Shown one piece after another: positions 1 through 5,053 of a DNA stretch of 5,053 nucleotides. The position numbers and the translations under genes are program-made. The notes beneath the pieces are model-generated. The model was not told the DNA's origin. It saw only the letters and a program-made list of their open reading frames with translations, and searched no databases. Source of the stretch: Planctomycetaceae bacterium (GTDB lineage Bacteria; Planctomycetota; Planctomycetia; Planctomycetales; Planctomycetaceae); the NCBI GenBank assembly GCA_003503535.1, contig DOCI01000058.1, forward strand, positions 28,207-33,259, read 5' to 3'. Each line of letters begins with the position of its first letter. Within the stretch, counting starts at the first letter, position 1.

Positions 1-175
1 CTGGGCAATTGAACAAGCCGAGCCAGGCGATTGTGTTCTGATTCTTGGTCGGGGCCATGAAACCAGCCAGTTGATCGGCGATCAATCGATCCCCTTCGAT
101 GATGCTCTCGAAGCCAAACAGGTACTCAACGATCTCTCTGCAATCTCCTCACCGATTCTTCTCAAGTCTGCATAA
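1..175 (+). CDS. murE: MurE C-terminus, UDP-MurNAc-tripeptide synthetase (5' partial)
   Basis: Only the last 57 complete codons are visible (reading frame from base 2, TAA at 173-175); the gene begins left of the window. MurE is the cytoplasmic ATP-dependent ligase that adds the third residue, usually meso-diaminopimelate in Gram-negative-type bacteria, to UDP-MurNAc-L-Ala-D-Glu. The visible part matches the end of the Mur ligase C-terminal domain. It has the stretch VLILGRGHET (visible residues 12-21), equivalent to the family GKGHE motif whose Gly and Glu contact the diamino acid in studied MurE enzymes, followed by the usual Q..G....FDD.LEA tail. The GRGHE Lys-to-Arg change is conservative. 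The DNPR-type motif that would settle DAP versus lysine specificity lies outside the window. The position directly before murF supports the call. The alternative, another Mur ligase, is unlikely given GRGHE. Confidence 0.9.
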   Translation, partial: WAIEQAEPGDCVLILGRGHETSQLIGDQSIPFDDALEAKQVLNDLSAISSPILLKSA

Positions 176-197
176 TTAACAGAAATATCAGTCGCTG

Positions 198-1613
198 ATG
201 ACTCCCATCGCGCTCGAACAACTGGCGCAGCTTCTGAATGGCCAACTATTCAACACAGATCCACATTCATTGGATCTGCGTAAAGTTGTCAATGGAATCA
301 GTATCGATTCGCGGACGATTACTCATGGAGATCTCTTTGTTGCGATTCAAGGCAAGCATTTTGATGGTCATGATTATATTGTAGAGGCTGAACGGAAGGG
401 GGCGTTGGCAGCAATTGTGGAACGGCAAACCGGGGAATACAAGTTCCCAGGCATCCTTGTTGAGGATACCAAGCGGGCATTGCAGATCATTGCTAACTGG
501 CACCGGAATAATTGCGAGGCTCTGGTCATTGGAATTACCGGTTCTGTCGGCAAAACGACCACACGGCACATGCTCTATCAAATGCTTAGCGGAAAATACA
601 CCGGTTGCGAGAGCCCTCAGAATTACAACAATGGAATCGGTGTGCCTCTGAGTCTACTGCAGATGACTTCAGAGCATGAATTCGCATTAATCGAAATGGG
701 CGACGCTGCATCTGGAGAAATCGATTCCCTGACCAAGATTGCTGAACCTGAAATTGGAATTCTCACCGAAATCGGACCTGCTCATCTGGATGGGCTGGGT
801 ACGTTGGATCAGGTTATCCAGGAAAAAGGAGCACTGCTCAAGAGTATCTCCAGACAAGGACATGTCTTTCTGCCATGGCATTTGTATCAACTCCCTGAAA
901 TAAGGAGTGAAATTCAAGCAAAAGTTCTGACGGTTGGAGTTACGGAAAGCTGTGATATCGCTGCAAGTGAAATTACTTACGAGCAGGGTATTCTAAGATT
1001 TCAAGTCGATAATTATCCGTATGAGTTTCCCGCATCGGGTCGACACTGGCTCAATTCTGCTCTAATTTGCATAGGGCTGGCATACGAGTTGGATTTTACA
1101 CCGACAGAAATTCAGGAAGGATTGAATCGATTTGAATCGATACCGGGGCGGTGCCATCACATTCAGACAAACTGGGGCCTCATTCTTGATGACACCTACA
1201 ATGCCAGTCCGCTTTCCGTTCGTGCCGGGCTATGCTCATTGACTGAGGTTCCGAATGTTTCTCAACGTATTGCGGTTTTGGGAGACATGCTTGGATTGGC
1301 AGAATCGTCTGAGGCACACCATCGTCAACTCGGCAAATTGGTCGCTCGGTCACGAATTGATTTCTTAATCACCTACGGCTCTCAAGCCCGCGATTTCGCG
1401 CGGGGTGCTTACCAGGGTGGCATGTCGGGAAGCCGGATTGCGAGTTTCGAATCCATGAAGGATCTTTTACCGATCCTCAACCTGTGGGCAACATCGAGTT
1501 CAGCAGTACTTGTCAAAGGATCGCACGCCATGCAAATGGGGAGAATCGTGCAAGAGTTGCAAAATCGTGATCAAACTTCCGAATTTGTGATGCCCTTAAA
1601 GAGAGCCGCCTGA
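198..1613 (+). CDS. murF: MurF, UDP-MurNAc-tripeptide--D-alanyl-D-alanine ligase
   Basis: This is a complete 471-residue Mur ligase, close to the usual MurF length of about 450-480. In the cytoplasm it joins D-Ala-D-Ala to the UDP-MurNAc tripeptide using ATP, the last step before transfer to the lipid carrier. The N-terminal substrate domain carries SIDSRTITHGDLFVAIQGK (residues 35-53). The ATPase domain has the P-loop GITGSVGKTTT (112-122, Lys119), NYNNGIGVPLSLL (142-154), EMG (166-168) and TEIGPAHLDGLG (190-201). The C-terminal domain has PGRCH (316-320), DDTYNASP (331-338), LGDMLGL (361-367) and VLVKGSHAM (437-445). The family usually has KGSR in the last motif; here it is KGSH (His443). 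The ATG at 198 lies 22 bases after the murE stop. No clear Shine-Dalgarno precedes it, which suggests translation coupled to murE or SD-independent initiation. The DDTYNASP motif and the order murE-murF make MurF far more likely than MurE, MurC or MurD. Confidence 0.96.
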   Translation: MTPIALEQLAQLLNGQLFNTDPHSLDLRKVVNGISIDSRTITHGDLFVAIQGKHFDGHDYIVEAERKGALAAIVERQTGEYKFPGILVEDTKRALQIIANWHRNNCEALVIGITGSVGKTTTRHMLYQMLSGKYTGCESPQNYNNGIGVPLSLLQMTSEHEFALIEMGDAASGEIDSLTKIAEPEIGILTEIGPAHLDGLGTLDQVIQEKGALLKSISRQGHVFLPWHLYQLPEIRSEIQAKVLTVGVTESCDIAASEITYEQGILRFQVDNYPYEFPASGRHWLNSALICIGLAYELDFTPTEIQEGLNRFESIPGRCHHIQTNWGLILDDTYNASPLSVRAGLCSLTEVPNVSQRIAVLGDMLGLAESSEAHHRQLGKLVARSRIDFLITYGSQARDFARGAYQGGMSGSRIASFESMKDLLPILNLWATSSSAVLVKGSHAMQMGRIVQELQNRDQTSEFVMPLKRAA

Positions 1614-1625
1614 ATATTCAGCACT

Positions 1626-1952
1626 CTACTCCAGTGGATATTCCGTAATCGGAATTCCCATGTGGACCACTTCACGCAGTCTGACCCAGCCTTGTGTTAC
1701 ACGTTCGCATTTATCATTCGGAAGAGTCGCGGTTCCGCTTGCAGAGACCAGTTCGGGATTATGCTCAAACTTTTCGTGACGAATAAACTGAGCGAGATCG
1801 TGATCGCACTTGAGGTGACGCTCCGGCTTGCCAAACAGTTCATGCAGCTGTACTTCACCTAAAACGTATCGCAGATAAAGTGAACTTTCGACGATATTCT
1901 TTACAGGCTCACCACAAATCTCACAGAGATACCCCTGGTCACACTTTGCCAA
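1626..1952 (-). CDS. small Cys-rich conserved hypothetical protein, putative zinc-binding
   Basis: This is a 108-residue protein of unknown function. In the numbering from the chosen start, Cys4, a C-x2-C pair (Cys10, Cys13) and a PERHLKCDH segment (His46, Cys49, His51) could form a single zinc site; a further Cys is at 82. Between them lies a conserved-looking helix, ESSLYLRYVLGEV. There is no signal peptide or membrane segment, so it is probably cytoplasmic. I recall similar small proteins in planctomycetes starting near M-x-KCDxGYLCE, but cannot name a family. The start is a choice among TTG codons: the TTG ending at 1952 has GGGAG seven bases upstream, whereas the longer in-frame TTG ending at 1958 would abut that GGGAGA and leave no spacing. 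No in-frame ATG exists between the upstream stop (2019-2021) and these codons. The gene converges on murF with a 12-base gap and sits downstream of a terminator, so it probably has its own promoter. Zinc binding is inferred only from the Cys/His spacing. Confidence 0.72.
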   Translation of the reverse strand: MAKCDQGYLCEICGEPVKNIVESSLYLRYVLGEVQLHELFGKPERHLKCDHDLAQFIRHEKFEHNPELVSASGTATLPNDKCERVTQGWVRLREVVHMGIPITEYPLE

Positions 1953-1958
1953 AACCAA

Positions 1959-1964
1959 TCTCCC
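1959..1964 (-). promoter_or_regulatory. ribosome binding site (GGGAGA) deciding a TTG start
   Basis: Read on the minus strand this is GGGAGA. Its GGGAG core (1960-1964) is seven bases upstream of the TTG at 1950-1952. It directly touches the other candidate TTG at 1956-1958, which is too close for normal initiation. It therefore favours the shorter 108-residue form of the small Cys-rich protein. Confidence 0.55.
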
Positions 1965-1979
1965 GAGTACTTCATTTTC

Positions 1980-2018
1980 AAAAAAATAAAATAAACGGGG
2001 TCTGTCCTTCAGACCCCG
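1980..2018 (-). terminator. intrinsic terminator of the PP2C phosphatase transcript
   Basis: A perfect 9-bp inverted repeat, CGGGGTCTG (1996-2004) and CAGACCCCG (2010-2018), encloses a 5-base loop. On the minus strand the stem is followed by a T-rich tract (1980-1995, TTTATTTTATTTTTTT in minus-strand order), the classic Rho-independent layout. On the plus strand the bases after the stem are mixed, so the direction is minus. It lies about 100 bases after the phosphatase stop codon and just before the start of the small Cys-rich gene, so it separates these two same-strand genes into different transcripts. Confidence 0.88.
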
Positions 2019-2023
2019 CTAGC

Positions 2024-2067
2024 CCATTTTTAAATGGTATCTGCAGTCGCATAGACATCAAATGTCT
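2024..2067. repeat. two short perfect inverted repeats in the phosphatase 3' region
   Basis: CCATTT/AAATGG (2024-2037, 2-base spacer) and AGACAT/ATGTCT (2053-2067, 3-base spacer) are both perfect 6-bp palindromic arms. They lie in the 103-base stretch between the terminator stem and the stop codon of the phosphatase gene. I see no credible small gene here. They may be 3'-UTR stem-loops next to the terminator or protein-binding palindromes. AT-rich six-base arms can arise by chance, so functional weight is low. Confidence 0.35.
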
Positions 2068-2121
2068 TAATAACGCTGTGTTTGCTCCTGCTGAACGCTG
2101 CAGGTAATTTTTGAATATGCT

Positions 2122-3420
2122 CTAGCGGACTTTCATCACCACTAGCGTGCAATCGTCAGCCTGGCTGGTTGTGCCCGTAAATTTCTGGAGTTGATTGACG
2201 ACGGCATCGACAATTGTTGTCGAATTCAAATCGCATCTGCCGACGATTGCTCCCAGGCGGTCTGTGCCAAACTGAGTGTCATCGGAGCCAAAGGCTTCGA
2301 TGATCCCGTCGGTATACAGGACGACCCGGTCTCCCGAGGAGAGTTTCACCGTTGCATCGTCGTAGGTAATTTCCGAACTGATCCCCAGCGGAATTCGACC
2401 CGCGCGATCGAGTGAGGTAACCGGAGAGGTTCCACATTTGCGATGAATAGGCGGGTTGTGTCCGGCTGAAGCATATGTCAGCGATTTATCCTGAGGATTA
2501 TAAATTGCGTAAAAAGCTGTGACGAAGATACCGCTTCTGGTCGTAAAGTTCTGGCAGAGGTGCTTGTTGATATACGTCATAAACTGACTGGGCAACTCCT
2601 GCGACCCGGTATAGGTATGAGCGATCGTGTGCATAATCGCCATCACGACCGCTGCCGGTGTGCCGTGACCACTCACATCGGCAATGAAGATTCCGAGCCG
2701 ACCATCTTCGAGCGGGAAGAAATCGTAATAGTCTCCACCTGCTCTTGCAGATGGTTCATAATAGGTGGCCAGTTCAAGATTCGGGATTTCTGGCAAAGTC
2801 TCCGGCAGCAGATCGCGCTGAATCTGGCCAACGGTTTTCAGTTCCCGATCAACTTCCTGATAGGCACTCTCCAGTTCGCGAGCCTTAATGAGGTTTTGGA
2901 CAGCCTTGCCAAACAGATTTCCCAGCCACACCAGTGCGGAAAGATCTTCCTGTTGAAACCCACTGCCTTCTTCTTTCAATCCGACAATCATTTGAGTGGC
3001 ATCCCCTTTGTCGAACAACGGGATTACGCGGAGTGAGTTCATATTCCCAATGAGATCGCGTTCGCTTTCATTGAGTTCATCAGTCAGATTATTGAGAATC
3101 GTTGGTTCGCCGTTGAGGCACAGGTTTTTCAGCAGACCATCGCCCAGAGGCTGAAAACTGTCCAAATCTCCCCATGGGAGAACTGGTTTGTCCCAGTTGC
3201 CCATGCTGGCATAGAGAACCTCATCCGAATTCATATCCGGCCGAGACAGTGCGATGACTCGGTCGACCGGATAAAACTGTCGAATTCGCTGGACGTATTC
3301 CCGAACAATATCAGCTGGATCGGAATACTTGCTGATTTCCCGCATCATATCGGTCACATCTTCCAGACGGGAAGCAGACAGAGTCGCAGAGAAGGGGAGT
3401 GTGTTTTCTTCGATTGGCAT
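2122..3420 (-). CDS. GAF-domain SpoIIE/RsbU-type PP2C serine phosphatase
   Basis: This 432-residue cytoplasmic protein has no signal peptide or membrane helix. Residues about 20-180 look like a GAF sensor domain (DPADIVREYVQRIRQFYPVDRVIAL near the start, then a helix at about 158-185). A helical, probably coiled-coil linker (about 172-205) ends in QIQRDLLPETLP (199-210), the usual bridge to this phosphatase class. The PP2C/SpoIIE domain follows with its metal-site motifs: GGDYYDFF (228-235, Asp230), ADVSGHG (247-253, Asp248), SAGHNPP (318-324), LYTDGIIEA (368-376, Asp371) and QADDCTLVV (420-428, Asp422/Asp423). All expected acidic metal ligands are present, so it should be active. Family members dephosphorylate STAS-domain anti-anti-sigma factors in partner-switching pathways; the partner, if any, is not in the window. 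The ATG start at 3418-3420 is preceded seven bases upstream by GGGA (3428-3431). The GAF ligand cannot be read from the sequence. Confidence 0.93.
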   Translation of the reverse strand: MPIEENTLPFSATLSASRLEDVTDMMREISKYSDPADIVREYVQRIRQFYPVDRVIALSRPDMNSDEVLYASMGNWDKPVLPWGDLDSFQPLGDGLLKNLCLNGEPTILNNLTDELNESERDLIGNMNSLRVIPLFDKGDATQMIVGLKEEGSGFQQEDLSALVWLGNLFGKAVQNLIKARELESAYQEVDRELKTVGQIQRDLLPETLPEIPNLELATYYEPSARAGGDYYDFFPLEDGRLGIFIADVSGHGTPAAVVMAIMHTIAHTYTGSQELPSQFMTYINKHLCQNFTTRSGIFVTAFYAIYNPQDKSLTYASAGHNPPIHRKCGTSPVTSLDRAGRIPLGISSEITYDDATVKLSSGDRVVLYTDGIIEAFGSDDTQFGTDRLGAIVGRCDLNSTTIVDAVVNQLQKFTGTTSQADDCTLVVMKVR

Positions 3421-3454
3421 TACGAAATCCCATTTATTGTGAGCAGTTTACTTT

Positions 3455-3571
3455 CCATCTCCTGGGGGAGAAGGTGGCCGAAGTCCGGATGAGGGGAAGA
3501 CTTCGACGTTCTTCTTAAATAAACCTCGAATTTCCCCCTCCCCCTAACCCTCTCCCAGAGGGAGAGGGGAC
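3455..3571. repeat. REP/MITE-like imperfect inverted-repeat element
   Basis: The 153-base gap between the two large minus-strand genes is mostly filled by a G/C-run-rich element whose ends are inverted copies of each other. The left arm (about 3457-3498) contains the hairpin TCTCC-TGGG-GGAGA (3458-3471), then GGTGGCCGAAGTCCGGATGA and GGGGAA. The right arm (about 3532-3570) reads TTCCCCCTCCCCCTAACC followed by a perfect 9-bp hairpin, CCCTCTCCC-AGA-GGGAGAGGG (3548-3568). Reverse-complemented, the right arm aligns with the left as CTCTCCC.CTGGGAGAGGGT...GAGGGGGAAA versus ATCTCC.TGGGGGAGAAGGT...GAGGGGAAGA. The centre (about 3499-3531) is unrelated AT-richer sequence. The layout resembles the CCCTCTCCC / GGTGAGGGG interspersed repeats common in many bacterial genomes. 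It has no T-tract, so it is not a standard terminator, although the folded RNA could still affect the propeller gene's 3' end. Confidence 0.7.
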
Positions 3572-3573
3572 TG

Positions 3574-5053
3574 TTAATTTCCTTCTGGAGTTACTCGTCT
3601 TAAATCAAAGGCTGCCATCTGACGATGATCGCGTACATAGACGATGCCGTCGGCTAATGCCTGAGGGTTCCAGACTTTGCTGGAGTTTGGCAGGACCATC
3701 ATGGAAGTGAGCTCGCGGAACTCGGTTGGGTTCGGTTCAATCAGATGCAGATTGCCGTCCTCGGCCATGACAACAATTGTACCGTCGGCATAGACAAGTT
3801 GACCGTGTCCGAAGCGGCCGGCTTTCCATTGTTTCTTGCCGGTCAACGGCTCGATGCACATCATGATGCCTTCATCGAGTCCGTAAATGTAACCATCCCG
3901 GTAAATGACACTGGTAAATTTACTGCGGAGAGTGCGTTCTTCGTGCCAGACCTTTTCGACGGTCCATGAGTTCTTCTCAATTCCTTCAGCGTTGGTATCA
4001 ACTGACTTCTGCACATCGATCACTGCACTTCCCATCGCATAGCTGGCAGAAATGAAAATGTGGTGTCCATCATCGAGCAGGACCGGCTGAGCCGAGTTCA
4101 CGCCAGCTACGTTTTCAAAGGGGTAGTGCCAGAGGGTTTCTCCGGTTTCGATATTGCAGGAACGCAAACCTTTGCCCTCAAAAATAATCAATTGCTCGAC
4201 ATCGTGAATGTTCATCACGATGGGAGAACTATAACCACAATGATTGGTTTTATTTTCCTCGGTATATCTGGATAACCCTGCCGCCTGCCAGATCGTTTTT
4301 CCTGTTTCGGGATCGAGGGCAATTAAGCCGTCCCCATCAGGTCCACCAGGGTTGAAGATAATACGATCTTCCAGAACGAGTGGACTGGAGGATTGTCCCC
4401 AGATGACATTCGGGATATTGAGATCGTCGAGCAGATTACGCGACCAGATCACTTTTCCAGTGAAAAAATCAAGACACAGGGCTTCTCCTGCAGCTCCGGC
4501 GATAAACACACGTCCTTCGGAAATTGTTGGTGTTGTCCGCGGCCCCAGTCCTCCCATCGCTTCGTAAAATCGAGCAGGGTAGGAGTGGATCCACTTGAGT
4601 TGACCGGTGGTCCCGTTGTAGCAGGTCACCGCTTCCTGATTTTCTCGTTGTTCGAGAGTAATCACAGAATTGCCAACAACAGCCATCGAGGCATAACCTG
4701 CGCTGACATCGGTTCTCCAGAGTTCTTGCGGAGGATTCGCCTGCCAGTCTTTGTTTAAGGGAGGACTGACAAGGATACCAGCAAAATTTCTTCCACGATA
4801 GGCGGGAAAATCTGTGGGGGATTCCTCATAAACTCCGACTTCTTCCTGAACAGGACTGGCATGTGCCTGCTGGAGTATTGGAGGCGGTTCCCAGCGATAG
4901 ACGAAATTCATTTTCATATCGCCGTCGAATTCGACTCTACGTATGGAAGCCGCCCAGCCGACACCTATCAGAACCAAGGGGATCATAATTGTCAGAACGG
5001 TTCGTCGTGAAAAAAATGAGAGGAAACTGAACCAGAATGCGAGTATCAATCCC
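3574..5053 (-). CDS. membrane-anchored PQQ-like beta-propeller repeat protein (5' partial)
   Basis: At least 491 residues are visible, ending in TAA at 3574-3576; the frame stays open to the right edge. The first possible start in view is a TTG at 5047-5049 and there is no ATG before it, so the true start probably lies outside. Counting from that TTG, a hydrophobic stretch runs from 1-13 and a clear membrane helix from about 17-34 (TVLTIMIPLVLIGVGWAA). Next come RRVEFDGDMKMNFVYRW (37-53) and a Pro/Glu-rich linker, then the propeller from about residue 85. Blades are marked by repeated x-TG-xxx-W strands: CYNGTTGQLKW (143-153), CLDFFTGKVIW (192-202), ALDPETGKTIW (244-254), SCNIETGETLW (297-307) and CIEPLTGKKQW (398-408). 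This pattern defines the PQQ-like quinoprotein-type fold. I see no dehydrogenase catalytic signature, so it is more likely a scaffold or binding domain than a quinoprotein enzyme. The propeller is probably on the periplasmic side, with substrate unknown. The membrane anchor plus FDGD segment is a layout I associate with planctomycetes. Confidence 0.88.
   Translation of the reverse strand, partial: GLILAFWFSFLSFFSRRTVLTIMIPLVLIGVGWAASIRRVEFDGDMKMNFVYRWEPPPILQQAHASPVQEEVGVYEESPTDFPAYRGRNFAGILVSPPLNKDWQANPPQELWRTDVSAGYASMAVVGNSVITLEQRENQEAVTCYNGTTGQLKWIHSYPARFYEAMGGLGPRTTPTISEGRVFIAGAAGEALCLDFFTGKVIWSRNLLDDLNIPNVIWGQSSSPLVLEDRIIFNPGGPDGDGLIALDPETGKTIWQAAGLSRYTEENKTNHCGYSSPIVMNIHDVEQLIIFEGKGLRSCNIETGETLWHYPFENVAGVNSAQPVLLDDGHHIFISASYAMGSAVIDVQKSVDTNAEGIEKNSWTVEKVWHEERTLRSKFTSVIYRDGYIYGLDEGIMMCIEPLTGKKQWKAGRFGHGQLVYADGTIVVMAEDGNLHLIEPNPTEFRELTSMMVLPNSSKVWNPQALADGIVYVRDHRQMAAFDLRRVTPEGN

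Noticed and set aside
1121..1140. Tandem 10-base near-repeat (ATTGAATCGA TTTGAATCGA) inside murF
   Set aside because: There are only two copies, with one mismatch. The 10-base period is out of phase with codons, and the stretch encodes a normal MurF segment just before PGR.
1973..1975. Minus-strand ATG as an alternative start for the small Cys-rich protein
   Set aside because: It is in a different frame from the Cys-rich reading frame and leads to a short peptide that ends quickly, so it would need a frameshift.
1662..2107. Plus-strand open frames across the small Cys-rich gene and the terminator
   Set aside because: One is antisense to the Cys-rich protein; the other runs through the terminator hairpin and T-tract. 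Neither has a ribosome site or motif.
2560..3036. 158-codon plus-strand open frame inside the phosphatase gene
   Set aside because: It is antisense to conserved PP2C and GAF coding sequence. Its translation shows no recognisable motif and is rich in Cys, His and Arg in a way typical of an antisense shadow.
3548..3568. Perfect hairpin as an intrinsic terminator for the propeller gene
   Set aside because: The stem is strong but no T-run follows it on the minus strand; it continues into G-rich sequence. It is better explained as one arm of the inverted-repeat element.
4244..4758. Overlapping plus-strand open frames (4244-4567 and 4393-4758) inside the propeller gene
   Set aside because: They are antisense to clear beta-propeller repeats and overlap each other in different frames. 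No domain or ribosome site supports them.

Overview
The window looks like chromosomal DNA of a planctomycete, probably a moderate-GC member near the Gimesia/Rubinisphaera group. Three things suggest this: a PQQ-like beta-propeller protein with an N-terminal membrane anchor and an FDGD-type juxtamembrane segment, a small Cys-rich protein of a type I associate with planctomycetes, and Shine-Dalgarno signals that are weak or absent at most starts. The lineage call rests on remembered family resemblance, not on a search.

Left part (1-1613, + strand): the last 57 codons of murE are followed after 22 bases by a complete murF. These two consecutive cytoplasmic Mur ligases add the third residue (normally meso-diaminopimelate) and then D-Ala-D-Ala to the UDP-MurNAc peptide. 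They are almost certainly co-transcribed. The run stops at murF, because the next gene is convergent and only 12 bases away.

Middle and right part (1626-5053, all - strand): in transcription order from the right edge these are a membrane-anchored PQQ-like beta-propeller protein (5' end outside the window), a GAF plus SpoIIE/RsbU-type PP2C phosphatase, and a small putative zinc-binding protein. They share a strand but do not look like a tight operon. A REP/MITE-like imperfect inverted repeat fills most of the 153-base gap between the propeller and phosphatase genes. A strong intrinsic terminator, with a perfect 9-bp stem and a T-rich tail, separates the phosphatase gene from the small gene.

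I found no CRISPR array, tRNA, rRNA, transposase or defence system. The genes are mostly ordinary. The best material for a second look is the inverted-repeat element, the small Cys-rich protein with its TTG start, and the early end of the mur gene run. No gap without a gene exceeds 300 bases.
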